A stretch of DNA of 64,000 nt, from the NCBI RefSeq assembly GCF_014648135.1, contig NZ_BMQN01000001.1, forward strand, positions 558,001 to 622,000. Direction: 5' to 3'. This document shows positions 1-9,315 of this stretch, piece by piece. Below the pieces are notes generated by a model. It saw only the letters and a program-made list of their open reading frames with translations, did not search any database and was not told the DNA's origin. The DNA is from Deinococcus sedimenti. Its GTDB lineage: Bacteria; Deinococcota; Deinococci; Deinococcales; Deinococcaceae. The number at the start of each line of letters is the position of its first letter. The first letter of the stretch is position 1. The position numbers were made by a program, and so were the translations under genes.

Positions 1-1
1 G

Positions 2-1891
2 GCCGAAGAACGCGGCGAGACGCGCCGCGCCGCCCGCCTGTACGCCGAAGCGCAGGCTCCGGAGGACTTTCTGCGCCTGGCCGCGCCACTGGCCAGCCAG
101 TTCCGCGGACGCGGCGAGCACCAGTTGACCCGGCAACTGCTGGAACTCGTCCCGGCCGAGCAGCTCCCGCCCGAACAGCAGGCGCGGCTGGCCTGGGCGC
201 AGATCGAGACGGGTGATTCCACACGGGGCGAGGCGTCCCTGCACGCCCTGCGCCGCGCCGGGCAGCTGCCCCCGGCCGGCCTGGCGTCCCTGGCCATGCT
301 GGCTGGCCGCCGCGGCGACACCGAAGACCAGTACCGCTACGCCCGCGAGGGCCTGAACCGCCTGACACCGGGTGAGATCGAACCGGCCCTGCTGTGGCCC
401 CTGGTGTACGCCGCGCTGAAACGTGGCGAGCCCGACGACGCGCAGGGCGCCGCCGAAATGTTCATGACCTGGGCGCGCGCGCAGGGGGATCAGGTGCGCC
501 TGGCAGAAGCGTGGCAGTTGCAGGCCGTGTGCTGCCGCGCCGCGCGGGACGTCGCTGGTCTGGCCGCCGCCCTGCGTGAAGCGCGCCGCATCTACGATCA
601 CCTGGGCTGGGCGATCCGGGCGGCCATGATCTCCCTGGAAGAAGCGGAACTGGCTGCACAGTCCGGAGATCTGCCCGGCACGCGCCGCGCCCTCGAGCGG
701 GTGCCCGCCGGGCTGGATCACGGCCTGCACCTCCTGCATGCCCGCGCGGGGCTGCTGCGCGCCGCGCTGGCGTGGTGGGACGCAGATTACGACGCCGCCC
801 TGAGCGCCCTGGACGACGCGGAGGGGCACGCCCTGGCCGGGCAGCTGCGCACGCAGCAGGAGGACGTGCGGCTCAGGCGCGCCGACACCCTGCTCAGTCA
901 GGCGCGCCGGAGCGAAGCGCACCACGTTCTGGACGGTGTGCACCCCACCGACCCGGCCCGGGGCGCGTACCGGGCGCTACTGGCGGCCCTGCTCATGCCC
1001 GGCCAGCCCACCCCGGCCCTGCCGGCCGACCCCTGGCCGGACGCCGGCCTCACCCTGCGCCTGCATGCATTGCACGTCCGTCACACCCCGGCCCAGGCCA
1101 CACCGTTGCAGAGCCACCCCCTGTGGCCTCACCTGCCGTCCGCGGAGCGTCCCCCCCTGAGCGCCCCCCCCACCGTGCCCGCGCCGGTCGCGTCCGCCGC
1201 CCCCCGACTCACGATCACGGCGCTGGGTGACCTGAGCGTCCGGCTGGACGGTCACGCTGTGCCCATCGCACTGGCCAAATCCCGCGAACTGCTGGTGTGG
1301 CTGGCCCTGCACGGCTCAGGCACCCGCGACGAGATTGTGACTGCCCTGTGGGACGGCTCGGCTGAGGAACGCCACGTGGAGTACTTCCGCGTGGCCGTGC
1401 GGCGCCTGCGCGGCGCGCTGAAAGCGGCGCTGAACACGGATCCGGATCCACTGCCCTACCGGGAGGGCCGGTACCGCCTGGGCGACCATCTGGACGTGAT
1501 CCTGGACGCCCGCCCGGATCAGCCGGTTCCGGAAGACCCGGTGAACCTAGCCCGTCAGGCCCAGCTGTTCTCCCAGCCGTTCATGCCCGGCAGCGAAGGC
1601 GACTGGATTCAGGAGTTGCGTGACCGCTGCCAGTTGCGCTCCGCTCAGCTGGGCCTGGCGCTGGCCGCCACGCCCGGCGCGGACGCTCCCGCTGCCTTCC
1701 GGCAGGTGCTGCAGGTTGACCCGTGGTCCGACGCCGCCCATCAGGGCCTGATCCGTTCACTACTGCACGCCGAGCGTCGCGCCGAGGCGGAACAGGCCCT
1801 GCGGATCTACGCGGCAGTGCTGCGTGACGAGTTCGGTACTACGCCCCCAGCGGACTTTCTGCACGATGTGGGGAGGCGCGGTCTGACATGA
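2..1891 (+). CDS. SARP/BTAD-type transcriptional activator, 5' end missing
   Basis: The reading frame is open from the window edge, so the true start lies upstream; 629 residues are visible. The first two thirds (to about base 1150) are helical, Ala/Arg/Leu-rich, TPR-like repeats. After a Pro-rich linker, an OmpR-like winged helix begins near base 1208 (LTITALGDLSVRLDG, then a recognition-helix region VEYFRVAVRRLRGAL). The last 120 residues match a bacterial transcriptional activation domain (QVLQVDPWSDAAHQGLIRSL, RIYAAVLRDEFGTTP). The architecture suits a large signal-sensing activator of the SARP or MalT-like type. The target and ligand cannot be read from this sequence. The stop codon lies inside a perfect hairpin. 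Confidence 0.85.
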   Translation, partial: AEERGETRRAARLYAEAQAPEDFLRLAAPLASQFRGRGEHQLTRQLLELVPAEQLPPEQQARLAWAQIETGDSTRGEASLHALRRAGQLPPAGLASLAMLAGRRGDTEDQYRYAREGLNRLTPGEIEPALLWPLVYAALKRGEPDDAQGAAEMFMTWARAQGDQVRLAEAWQLQAVCCRAARDVAGLAAALREARRIYDHLGWAIRAAMISLEEAELAAQSGDLPGTRRALERVPAGLDHGLHLLHARAGLLRAALAWWDADYDAALSALDDAEGHALAGQLRTQQEDVRLRRADTLLSQARRSEAHHVLDGVHPTDPARGAYRALLAALLMPGQPTPALPADPWPDAGLTLRLHALHVRHTPAQATPLQSHPLWPHLPSAERPPLSAPPTVPAPVASAAPRLTITALGDLSVRLDGHAVPIALAKSRELLVWLALHGSGTRDEIVTALWDGSAEERHVEYFRVAVRRLRGALKAALNTDPDPLPYREGRYRLGDHLDVILDARPDQPVPEDPVNLARQAQLFSQPFMPGSEGDWIQELRDRCQLRSAQLGLALAATPGADAPAAFRQVLQVDPWSDAAHQGLIRSLLHAERRAEAEQALRIYAAVLRDEFGTTPPADFLHDVGRRGLT

Positions 1892-1903
1892 CCGCGCCTC
1901 CCC
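1870..1903 (+). terminator. Hairpin overlapping the stop codon of the activator gene
   Basis: A perfect 14-bp inverted repeat (1870-1883 and 1890-1903) with a 6-nt loop. The TGA stop at 1889-1891 spans the loop/right-arm junction. No clear T-run follows, so it could be a terminator of the GC-hairpin kind or an mRNA-stabilising end. Confidence 0.7.
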
Positions 1904-2390
1904 AGGCGCTCAGTCGATTCCGGGCCGGTCGGAGGCAACGCGGTGCCGACGTATTTTGGTGGGCGGAATTCGTACTGGTGCGACTGCTGCGCGCCGAGAG
2001 CGCTCTCACACCAGTCGGAGCGGCTCGGTAGGCCGCTCACCCTGCACAGGTGAAACGCAGATCGCAATCACGCGATGCCTCCCACATCACGCCGCACGGC
2101 GAGCGTCAGCAGGACGGAGAGGTGATCTCCCTGTGACTCTCGACAGGATTAGCCGAACAGCTTGAACCTGCTGAAACGAGCGGCGCGAGCCTCTGTAACG
2201 AGGAATGGTTGGACGTGCAACAGGGGGGTGTGCTGCTGGCTCCTGGAGTCGCGGGTTGTGCGCCTGGAGGCCGGAATGGGTTGCCTGAACGCAGTGCTGT
2301 GCCGCTTACACAGGAGCGGTGACGGTTCGTTCCCTGTCGACTGCCGCACGGTTCCCTGCCGGTTCCCTGCCCCTGCGGCAGACTTCACCC
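1904..2390. other. Intergenic region without a recognised gene
   Basis: About 490 bases with no convincing coding frame: the open frames here are short and lack family resemblance. An 11-nt unit (CGGTTCCCTGC) is repeated in tandem near 2348-2370, just before the lipoprotein gene. No tRNA-like or riboswitch-like fold was recognised. Confidence 0.5.
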
Positions 2391-2966
2391 ATGACCCGCA
2401 CCCTGATCCTCCCCGTTCTCGCTGCCCTGTCTCTGTCTGCCTGCGGTTCGGTCGGCACGCCCGAGATGGGCCGCGCGACCCTGCACGCTCAGGAGGACTG
2501 CCCCTCGTGCGGCATCATGCCGGTCACGGTCGACCCGCAGGAATTCTGGGCGTGGTCTGACACACTGAGCGCGCCGCAGGTATGGGCGTACGGGGCGGCG
2601 CGTGTGAATGGCGGTGTTCGGGAGGTGCTGGTCAATCCCGTCAGTCAGCCTGTGGCCCTGGAACCCGCCGCGGCTCGCATGACCGGCGGGGTGTGGTTCG
2701 ACCGGCCCCTGGCGTGCCTGAACACCGCCGACGGTGACCTGACCATGGAGCGCTGGGGGCGGCCCACGCTGCGCACCACGGAGGCAGTTGCAGCCGCCGC
2801 GCTGACGGGCCGCGGCGCAGCGGAACGCACCTGCCTTGACCAGTTCGGGCCGGGCTGGGCGCCGCTGACGGACAGCCAGCCGAATCTGATCGATTCGGAA
2901 CTGGTGTGGGCAGCGGGCCGTTGGGTGGTCGACACCCGCAAGGCGCAGGCGGGTGTCGAGTGGTAG
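2391..2966 (+). CDS. Putative exported lipoprotein of unknown function
   Basis: A 191-residue protein. The N-terminus MTRTLILPVLAALSLSACGS is a classic lipoprotein signal peptide with a lipobox (LSAC), which fixes the start at 2391 rather than at in-frame codons upstream. The mature part begins with a CPSC pair (ECPSC-like, residues 35-38) and is rich in Trp and small residues. Two further Cys may form disulfides. I do not recognise the family. The next gene starts on its stop codon (TAGTG), so the two are probably co-translated. Confidence 0.7.
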   Translation: MTRTLILPVLAALSLSACGSVGTPEMGRATLHAQEDCPSCGIMPVTVDPQEFWAWSDTLSAPQVWAYGAARVNGGVREVLVNPVSQPVALEPAAARMTGGVWFDRPLACLNTADGDLTMERWGRPTLRTTEAVAAAALTGRGAAERTCLDQFGPGWAPLTDSQPNLIDSELVWAAGRWVVDTRKAQAGVEW

Positions 2967-3298
2967 TGGACATTGCCGACGCGCACTGGCCGCGGCTGGA
3001 GCAGACCGTCACGCGGGCACTGCGGGACATGAACCTGGTGGTGGCGCGCCAACCGATCACGCGCACGTGGACGGCCGTTGAGGCCGCGCAGGCCCGGCGC
3101 CTGATTCAGGCGCTGCACGTCGACTGGGACGCGCGCCGCATCCGGCACGAGACGTTCACTCAACTCGATCACCTGAGTGGCCGCATGAGTGTCGCGGGCT
3201 GCACGGTCATGCGGGCCAACCTGGAGGCGCTGCGCGAACAGGTGCGTCTGATCCTGCACGACACGGCCACAGCCCTGAGTGTGACACCGGCACCCTGA
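2966..3298 (+). CDS. Small hypothetical protein
   Basis: About 110 residues, starting VDIADAHWPRLEQTVTRALRDM. The start is taken as GTG 2966, overlapping the upstream TAG by one base; GTG 2960 is an alternative that adds two residues. The protein looks soluble, charged and mostly helical, with no membrane segment. I do not recognise it. Its coupling to the lipoprotein gene suggests a shared role. Confidence 0.55.
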   Translation: MDIADAHWPRLEQTVTRALRDMNLVVARQPITRTWTAVEAAQARRLIQALHVDWDARRIRHETFTQLDHLSGRMSVAGCTVMRANLEALREQVRLILHDTATALSVTPAP

Positions 3299-3461
3299 AG
3301 AGGAAACCGGATGAACGAGTCGAGCAGCAGCGGAGCGCCATGTAGTTCGTGGATAGCCCGGTGCAGTGACGGAGTGCGCACGCTACGTCCAACCGCTGTC
3401 AGTCCGCCGAGTCCGCCTGGATGTCCTGGTCTCCGCCCACCAGATCGCTGAAGTTCTCGTG

Positions 3462-4748
3462 TTATGTCCCTATGCTCAGGCGCACCCACAGCGCCACCAG
3501 GCCCGCCAGCAGAACCGGCGGGGTCAGGCGCAGCCCGGCGCGCAGGTACTCGCCCCAGCCGACCTCCAGCCCCCGCCCGCGCAGGACGTGCAGCCACAGG
3601 AGCGTCGCCAGACTGCCGATCGGCGTGAGCTTCGGCCCGATATCTGCGCCGACCACCGCCCCGAACACCAGCGCCTGACGCGCCGCACCGCTCACGTCAC
3701 TGCCCTGGATGCCCAGGATCGCCGTGAGCAGCGCCGGGAGGTTGTTCAGCCCCGCGCTGAGCCCCGCCACGCTGAGGCCCGACGCGAACACCGCCGCGCC
3801 CGTCCCGTGCGCCGCCCAGCCCGAGAGCCATGCGCCGTACGCACCGGTCACGCCCGCACCGCGCAACCCGTACACCACCGTGTACATCGCCAGACTGAAC
3901 GCCACCACGTTCCACGGTGCGGCGCGCAGCACCGCCCGCGTCCCCACGTGCGCGCTGCGCGCCGCGACCACCCACACCAGCCCCGCGCACACCGCCACCA
4001 CCGCGCTGAGGGGCACGCCCACCCCCTCGGCCAGGAACGCCCCGGCCAGCAGCAGCGGCGTGACGAGGCACCCCGCCCGGAACACGCCCCACGACCGCAC
4101 CGCGCTGCCCGGCGCGGGCAGATCCGCCACGTCATACCGGCGCGGCAGGGTCCGCCCGTAGAACAGCAGCAGCGTCCCCAGGCACGCCGCGACCACGACC
4201 AGATTCACCGGCAGCATCACGCCCGCGTACCCGCCGAAACTGATCCGGAAGGCGTCCGCCGCGATGATGTTCGTCAGGTTGCTGATCGTCAGCGGCAGAC
4301 TCGCCGCGTCCACCACAAACCCCACCGCCAGCGCCAGCGTCAATGTCGCCGCGCGGCTCACGCGCAGCGCGCCCGCCAGTTCCAGCACGATCGGCGTGAG
4401 GATCAACACCCCACCGTCATTCGCGAACAGTGCCGCCACCACCGCGCACAACCCCACCAGCAGCGCCAGCAGCCGCCGACCACTCCCACCCCCCCAGCGC
4501 GCCACGTGCAGCGCCGCCCAGCGGAACAGCCCCGCCGCGTCCAGCAGCAGACTCAGGACGATCAGGCCCACCAGCGTCAACGTCGCGTTCCACGTCGCGC
4601 CCCAGAGGATCGGCAGGTCCGACAGGTGCACCACACCCGCCAGCAGCGCCACCACCGCGCCCAGCGTCGCGGCCCGCGCCGCCCCCAGCCCGCGCGGCTG
4701 CCACACCACCAGCGCCACGGTTCCCAGCACGATCAGCACCGCCCACAT
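3462..4748 (-). CDS. arsB: ArsB-like arsenite/anion permease
   Basis: A 428-residue polytopic membrane protein with about 11-12 hydrophobic segments. Family landmarks of ArsB/NhaD-type ion transporters are visible: FANDGGVLILTPIVLEL near residue 105, an LNNLPALLTAILG segment near 320, and GADIGPKLTPIGSLATLLWL near 360, all very close to classical ArsB. It would extrude arsenite or a similar oxyanion across the inner membrane. No arsR, arsC or arsA is adjacent, so the arsenic role rests on sequence resemblance. The frame stays open far upstream of ATG 4748, but that extension is a high-GC shadow over the next gene. Confidence 0.82.
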   Translation of the reverse strand: MWAVLIVLGTVALVVWQPRGLGAARAATLGAVVALLAGVVHLSDLPILWGATWNATLTLVGLIVLSLLLDAAGLFRWAALHVARWGGGSGRRLLALLVGLCAVVAALFANDGGVLILTPIVLELAGALRVSRAATLTLALAVGFVVDAASLPLTISNLTNIIAADAFRISFGGYAGVMLPVNLVVVAACLGTLLLFYGRTLPRRYDVADLPAPGSAVRSWGVFRAGCLVTPLLLAGAFLAEGVGVPLSAVVAVCAGLVWVVAARSAHVGTRAVLRAAPWNVVAFSLAMYTVVYGLRGAGVTGAYGAWLSGWAAHGTGAAVFASGLSVAGLSAGLNNLPALLTAILGIQGSDVSGAARQALVFGAVVGADIGPKLTPIGSLATLLWLHVLRGRGLEVGWGEYLRAGLRLTPPVLLAGLVALWVRLSIGT

Positions 4749-4789
4749 GACCGGCACTCTAGCCCCGGCGGCGGCCCCACATGCCCCGG

Positions 4790-6052
4790 TCAGCCGACCA
4801 GCGTCACCCAGCCCAGCGCCAGCAGGGCCAGCGGTGCCAGTCCCGCCACTCCGAAGCCCCCCAGCAGCGCCCCGACCACCCCCGGCGCGAGGGCCGCCGC
4901 GGACGAAAATTGACCCGCCAGTGCCGGGTCTCCCACCGACTCGCCCAGCGCCGAGCGCACCCCCAGTGCCGCCCACGGCGTCAGGAGCGCCGACAGCAGG
5001 ACGGGCAACCCGCCGCCCGCCAGCAACGCGCCCAGCAGCGCGGCCCCGCCCAGCGTGAGCGCCGCCGGGAGGTGCCCCGCCAGCCGCGCCCGGCGGCCCG
5101 GCAACGGCGCGAACGGCAGCTGAGTCGGCGTCCGCAGACCCAGCGCCGGGACCAGCAGCAGACCCGCCAAGACCGGATGCCCCAGCGCCGCCCCCACCCC
5201 GGCCAGCGCCGCGCCCAGCACGCCCGCCAGCAGCCGAGAACGACGGCGCGTGAGCTGCAGCGCACCCCGCCACCATACCGCCCCCAGCGGAGACGCGCGG
5301 CGTAGGGTGGGTGCCCAGCGACGCGGCGGCTGCCGCCCATCGGCGTCCACCTCCGGCACGGGCAGCCCGAACCGGCGCGCCCCGGCCCGCACCGCCTCCA
5401 CCTCCAGTTGCACGAGCAGGCGCGGAGGCAGATCGTCCGCGAGCGTCCGCGCCCACTGCCACCCGGCCCCCAGCAGGGCCAGCGCGGCCCCCACCGGCAG
5501 CAGGGCCGGGTGCAGCAGGCCCAGCAGCGGCAGCGCGGCCAGCGCCGTGACCGGCCACCCAGACCACCCGGCCAGTCGCCGGACGTGCCGCGCGGCGTGC
5601 AGCATCCGCCCGCCTGCCCCCAGCCACGGCAGGCTCAGCGCCAGCGGCCACAGCGGCGCACTCCAGGCCAGCAGGACCACACACAGCACCAGTCCGAGCA
5701 GCGTGCCGGGCCACAGGGCGCGGGCCAGCGCCGGAGCCAGCGTCCACGCCGGACGGACCGGACCCCGCAGCGCCGCCCACTCCAGCCCGCGCGGACTCAG
5801 CCCGGGCCGCGATCCCGTCAGGCCCAGCAGCAGCCACCCGCACGCCAGCGCCACCGGCAGCGCCCATGGCACGCCCACCGGCGCAGGCGGCAGCATGGGC
5901 CACACGCTGAGTGCCGCGACGCCCGCGCAGCCCAGCAGGAACGCCAGCATCAGCGGCACGCCGCCCAGCCGCCACGCGCCCCACGTCCACGCCAGGTCCC
6001 GCCGCGCCGACCGCCACCACCAGACCAGCCACGCACGGTCGGCGGGGGTCAC
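4790..6052 (-). CDS. ABC exporter membrane protein
   Basis: A 420-residue, Leu/Ala-rich protein with roughly 9-10 hydrophobic stretches and a charged loop in the middle (about residues 210-260). It starts at GTG 6052, overlapping the stop of the upstream ATPase gene (GTGA), so the pair should be made together. It has no classical ABC-1 EAA motif, which fits an ABC-2 or exporter-like permease. The substrate is unknown. Confidence 0.7.
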   Translation of the reverse strand: MTPADRAWLVWWWRSARRDLAWTWGAWRLGGVPLMLAFLLGCAGVAALSVWPMLPPAPVGVPWALPVALACGWLLLGLTGSRPGLSPRGLEWAALRGPVRPAWTLAPALARALWPGTLLGLVLCVVLLAWSAPLWPLALSLPWLGAGGRMLHAARHVRRLAGWSGWPVTALAALPLLGLLHPALLPVGAALALLGAGWQWARTLADDLPPRLLVQLEVEAVRAGARRFGLPVPEVDADGRQPPRRWAPTLRRASPLGAVWWRGALQLTRRRSRLLAGVLGAALAGVGAALGHPVLAGLLLVPALGLRTPTQLPFAPLPGRRARLAGHLPAALTLGGAALLGALLAGGGLPVLLSALLTPWAALGVRSALGESVGDPALAGQFSSAAALAPGVVGALLGGFGVAGLAPLALLALGWVTLVG

Positions 6053-6669
6053 GCGGGCTCCAGCGTCACGCGGCGGACCGGCAGCCCCGCGAGTTCCTCG
6101 CCGTGCGTCGTGACGATCAGCACCCCACCCGCCGCCGACCGCGCCTGGATCGCGTCCAGCAGCGCCGCGCGCGAGGTGGTGTCCAGCGTCCCGAACGGTT
6201 CGTCCAGCAGCGTCAGCGCGCAGCCCAGCCCCAGCGCGCCGCTCAGCGCGACCTTCTGCCGCGTGCCGCGCGACAGCTCGGCAGGCCACGCGTCCAGCCA
6301 GCGCGACAACCCCAGCGATGCCGCCAGGGCCAGCAGCGGCGCCGCCGGTCGGGACCACAGCGCCGCCAGGAACGCCAGGCCCTCCGCGACCGTCAGGTCG
6401 TCCGGCAGGGCCGCGTCCGTCGGCACCCACGCCGTGTCCGCCCGCGCGCCCCGCGAGCCCGGCGCGCCGCCCAGCACCCGCACCTCGCCCCCCGGTCGTT
6501 CCCCGGCCAGGACGCGCAGCAGGGTCGTCTTGCCCGCCCCGTTCGGCCCGCACAGGTGCAGCACCTCGCCCGGCTGCACGTACAGTTCCGGAACGCGCGC
6601 GAGGGGCCGCCCCGCGACCTCCAGCGTGAACGGCGGGGCGGCGAGGATCGGCGGAGTAGTGAGGGACAT
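6049..6669 (-). CDS. ABC transporter ATP-binding protein
   Basis: A 206-residue ATPase subunit. Walker A is GPNGAGKTT, the signature is LSRGTRQK (a variant of LSGGQ with the middle Gly replaced by Arg), Walker B is LTLLDEPFG and the switch His sits in TTHGEE. The start is MSLTTPP at 6669; the upstream in-frame ATG would run into the promoter region of the divergent gene. It is short and compact, resembling CcmA-type or ABC-2 exporter ATPases. It is coupled to the permease by a GTGA overlap. Confidence 0.85.
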   Translation of the reverse strand: MSLTTPPILAAPPFTLEVAGRPLARVPELYVQPGEVLHLCGPNGAGKTTLLRVLAGERPGGEVRVLGGAPGSRGARADTAWVPTDAALPDDLTVAEGLAFLAALWSRPAAPLLALAASLGLSRWLDAWPAELSRGTRQKVALSGALGLGCALTLLDEPFGTLDTTSRAALLDAIQARSAAGGVLIVTTHGEELAGLPVRRVTLEPA

Positions 6670-6764
6670 CGCGCCCAGGTACGACCCCACGCCGCTGCCC
6701 GTTCCAGACGGCACCCCCGGCCGCCTGTTGAACCCGGTGCAGGGTGCCGTATCCTGCACGCACC

Positions 6765-7841
6765 ATGAACCGAATCCTGACGCGGTGGCTGCCGCGCCTC
6801 CTGGCTGGCGTGATCGTCCTCGTTGCCGTCCTGGCGGGCGTCGTGTACGCCCTGACCGACCACCCGAAACCCGTTCAGGCCGCCGACCTGACCTGCCCCG
6901 CCACGGCCCCGACCCTGAAGGCCGGGCAGGACGTGCGCGTCATGAACTGGAACGTGCAGTACCTCGCCGGGCGCGGGTACGTGTTCTTCTACGACACCCT
7001 CGCCGGGGACGGCCCCGACACCCGCCCCAGCCCCCAGAACATCGCCCGCACGCTCGACGAGGTCACCGCGGCCATCCGCCAGGAAAATCCCGACCTCGTC
7101 TTACTGCAGGAAGTCGACCGGGACAGCCGACGCACCGACTACGCCGACCAGCTGGCCCTGATCCAGGCGAAACTGAACGGCGCGTACCCCTGCTCGGCCA
7201 CCACGTACTACCACCGCGCGACGTTCGTGCCGCACCCCAGCATCATGGGCAGGGTGGGCCTGAGCCTGTCCACGCTCAGCCGGTACCGCATGGACAGCGC
7301 CACCCGCTACCAGCTACCGCGCATCTGCGGGGACCCCGTCACGGTCGCGTTCAACTTCAAACGCGCCGTGCTGGGCGTGACCCTGCCCGTGCAGGGCGGC
7401 CAGCCCCTGAGTGCCTTCAACACCCACATGGACGCCTTCGCGCAGGGCTGCGACACCATGAGCAATCAGGTGGCGTTCATCGGTGACCTGCTCGGCCGCA
7501 CGAGCGCCCCCTGGGTGATCGGCGGGGACTTCAACCTGCTGGGCACCCGCGCCGCGTACGACCGCCTGCGCGACCGTGAGAAGGCGTACTTCAACCCCGA
7601 CACCGAACTCGCCCCCCTGACCGCCAAGTACGCGTCGTTCCCCAGCCCCGCGCAGATCGACAGCGGCAACCCCGCGTTCATCACCCACTACCCCAACGAC
7701 CCCGCCGTCGGCAAACCCGACCGGACCATCGACTACTACTTCTACTCGCCGGGCCTGAACCACACCGCCGAACGCGTCCGGCAGGACGACCCCAAGATCA
7801 GCGACCACTACGCGCTGCTGACCACCCTCACCCTGCCCTGA
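6765..7841 (+). CDS. Endonuclease/exonuclease/phosphatase family protein, membrane-anchored or exported
   Basis: A 358-residue protein with an N-terminal hydrophobic segment (residues 9-31) followed by an EEP-fold catalytic domain. Visible motifs are VRVMNWNVQYL (the Asn-containing first strand), LLQEVDRD (metal-binding Glu), NTHMDAF, GGDFNLLG (catalytic Asp/Asn) and KISDHYAL (the C-terminal catalytic His). The family hydrolyses phosphodiester or phosphate monoester bonds in nucleic acids, phospholipids or inositol phosphates. The anchor suggests extracytoplasmic action. It is divergent from the ABC genes. Confidence 0.82.
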   Translation: MNRILTRWLPRLLAGVIVLVAVLAGVVYALTDHPKPVQAADLTCPATAPTLKAGQDVRVMNWNVQYLAGRGYVFFYDTLAGDGPDTRPSPQNIARTLDEVTAAIRQENPDLVLLQEVDRDSRRTDYADQLALIQAKLNGAYPCSATTYYHRATFVPHPSIMGRVGLSLSTLSRYRMDSATRYQLPRICGDPVTVAFNFKRAVLGVTLPVQGGQPLSAFNTHMDAFAQGCDTMSNQVAFIGDLLGRTSAPWVIGGDFNLLGTRAAYDRLRDREKAYFNPDTELAPLTAKYASFPSPAQIDSGNPAFITHYPNDPAVGKPDRTIDYYFYSPGLNHTAERVRQDDPKISDHYALLTTLTLP

Positions 7842-7856
7842 CCGCAGATCAGTCAA

Positions 7857-7893
7857 GGGGGCGGAGGTCGTGCACACCTCCGCCCCCGCTTTT
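7857..7893. terminator. Bidirectional terminator between convergent genes
   Basis: A perfect 12-bp stem (7857-7868 with 7876-7887), 7-nt loop, then GCTTTT on the plus strand. It lies between the exported EEP-family gene and the facing hypothetical gene and can serve both. Confidence 0.85.
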
Positions 7894-7906
7894 CAGAGCG
7901 CGGCGT

Positions 7907-8326
7907 TCAGTGGTCGTCCGGGCCGTGCGGCTCGATGGGGAAGATGCGGTCCGCGAACGCCTCCAGCCCCCGCGCGCCCGCCCGGCCCTGACACGCCTCC
8001 GTGGGCGTGCACAGCGTCACGTACCGCGTCCGTCGCGCTGCGATCGTCACCCGGTACATCAACGCCTCCGAGCGACTGCGGGTGTAATGGCACAGGTCAC
8101 AGTGCAGCGCGTTCTTCCCCTTCGGGTCGATCGGCGTGAACTCCGCCAGCTGATCCCCGTGCACCAGCGCCAGCCGCCCATCCGCGACCGGGTACAGCCC
8201 CAGCGTGGGCGGCGCGCCCGAATCCCGCTCGCCGAACAGTTCACGGTGCGTCTCGGGGAACAGTTCCCGCAGCAGGTCCTGCACGCTGTGCGCCTGCTCG
8301 CGGGCCTTGCGGTGCGGGTCATTCAT
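7907..8326 (-). CDS. Conserved hypothetical protein with a possible treble-clef zinc site
   Basis: A 139-residue protein. The centre carries [19 protein letters not shown] followed about 22 residues later by [10 protein letters not shown], giving a C-x2-C ... C-x6-C arrangement. This resembles the zinc-binding treble clef found at the C-terminus of FBP-type proteins, although I cannot assign it firmly. The N-terminal third is an amphipathic helix region ([20 protein letters not shown]). It faces the preceding gene across a shared terminator. Confidence 0.6.
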   Translation of the reverse strand: MNDPHRKAREQAHSVQDLLRELFPETHRELFGERDSGAPPTLGLYPVADGRLALVHGDQLAEFTPIDPKGKNALHCDLCHYTRSRSEALMYRVTIAARRTRYVTLCTPTEACQGRAGARGLEAFADRIFPIEPHGPDDH

Positions 8327-8413
8327 GAGAGGCAGTGTAGGGCCACCCGCCGCGCCCGATGGTGGAAAGAGGCACAGCCCCGACGCGCACTCCAGCGCTA
8401 TTCTCTGAAACAG

Positions 8414-8577
8414 TGATGCGGATTCCGTCTGTTCCGTCGGCCACCCGGAAAGTCACCGGGTGGCCCACTCCACGCCCGGAACCCGCTCTGCTCCTTCTCT
8501 GCGCTGCAGCTCTACGAGTCGCCTCCGCTCGGATGGAACGGTTCTGGCAAACCATTCCATCGGAGTCCGTATGAGGT
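8414..8577. repeat. Intergenic repeat element with inverted ends, upstream of recO
   Basis: The left end GCGGATTCCGTCTG is an imperfect inverted copy of the right end CATCGGAGTCCGTAT. Inside lie a perfect 10-bp hairpin (8439-8448 with 8456-8465, GGCCACCCGG arm) and a second hairpin near 8533-8561. An internal stretch, GCAGCTCTACGAGTC, is nearly identical to two stretches in the element at 43.2 kb. The element's right end runs into the recO start codon. Confidence 0.65.
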
Positions 8578-9305
8578 CCCGAACCGCCAACCGCAGTGGC
8601 ATCGTCATCCGGCGGCGCGTGACGCCCGCCGGGGACATCCTCGTCACGCTCCTGACCCCCCAGGGCAAACTCAAGGCCGTCGCGCGCGGCGGCGTGCGCG
8701 GGCCCCTGTCCAGCCGCCTGAACCTCTTCCATCACGTCGGCATGCAGGTGTACCAGGGACCGCAGAACGACCTCGCCAGCGTGCAGCAGGCCGTGCTGGA
8801 AGGCGCGCTGCCCACGCTGGCGCAGCCCGAACGGTATGCCTTCGCGCACCTGCTCGCCGAGTTCGCCGAGGCGCTGTACCAGGAAGGGGAATTCAGCGAG
8901 CAGGCCTTCGAGCTGTTCGCGGGCGCCCTGCGCGGCGTCGCCCACCAGCCGGACCCGGAATGGGTGGCGCTCGTCATGAGCTACAAACTCCTGGCCCTGG
9001 CGGGGTTCATCCCGCAGACGGCCCGCTGCGCCCGCTGCGCGCAGGACCACCCCACGCACCCCGACCCGCTCGGCGGCCAGCTCCTGTGCGGCAGTTGCGC
9101 GGCGCTGCCCGCCTACCCGGACCCCAGCCTGGACTTCCTGCGGAACGTCGCCCGCCGCACCGTCCGCGCCAGCATGGACGCCCCCCTGCCCGCCGAGCAG
9201 CGCCCCGCGCTGTGGCGCGCCCTGGAACGCTTCGTGACCGTGCAGATCGGCAGCGTCCACTCCTGGCGGCAACTCGTGCCCACCGGTACGGCCCTCAGCG
9301 CGTAG
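8571..9305 (+). CDS. recO: DNA repair protein RecO
   Basis: A 244-residue protein beginning [17 protein letters not shown], as I recall the D. radiodurans RecO. It has an N-terminal OB-fold ([20 protein letters not shown]), a helical core and a zinc finger made from CARCAQDH and LLCGSCAAL. RecO loads RecA with RecR during recombinational gap repair, a route important for radiation resistance in this genus. The start at 8571 matches the family N-terminus; an in-frame ATG 37 codons upstream belongs to the repeat element. Confidence 0.96.
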   Translation: MRSRTANRSGIVIRRRVTPAGDILVTLLTPQGKLKAVARGGVRGPLSSRLNLFHHVGMQVYQGPQNDLASVQQAVLEGALPTLAQPERYAFAHLLAEFAEALYQEGEFSEQAFELFAGALRGVAHQPDPEWVALVMSYKLLALAGFIPQTARCARCAQDHPTHPDPLGGQLLCGSCAALPAYPDPSLDFLRNVARRTVRASMDAPLPAEQRPALWRALERFVTVQIGSVHSWRQLVPTGTALSA

Positions 9306-9315
9306 GGGAGAGGAC

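Noticed and set aside
1892..2390. Small gene before the lipoprotein
   Set aside because: Short frames here (60-130 codons) show no family features, overlap each other, and one runs into the lipoprotein in a different frame.
3366..4913. 515-codon plus-strand frame opposite arsB
   Set aside because: The arsB frame has membrane helices and family motifs; this one is Gln/His/Arg-rich noise.
4749..6032. N-terminal extension of arsB to 856 residues
   Set aside because: The added part overlaps the ABC permease gene in another frame and is Gly/Ala-rich without hydrophobic segments; ATG 4748 fits the family.
5408..7486. 692-codon open frame on the plus strand
   Set aside because: Antisense to the ABC genes and then out of frame with the EEP gene; the product is Gln/Arg/Pro-rich without any motif.
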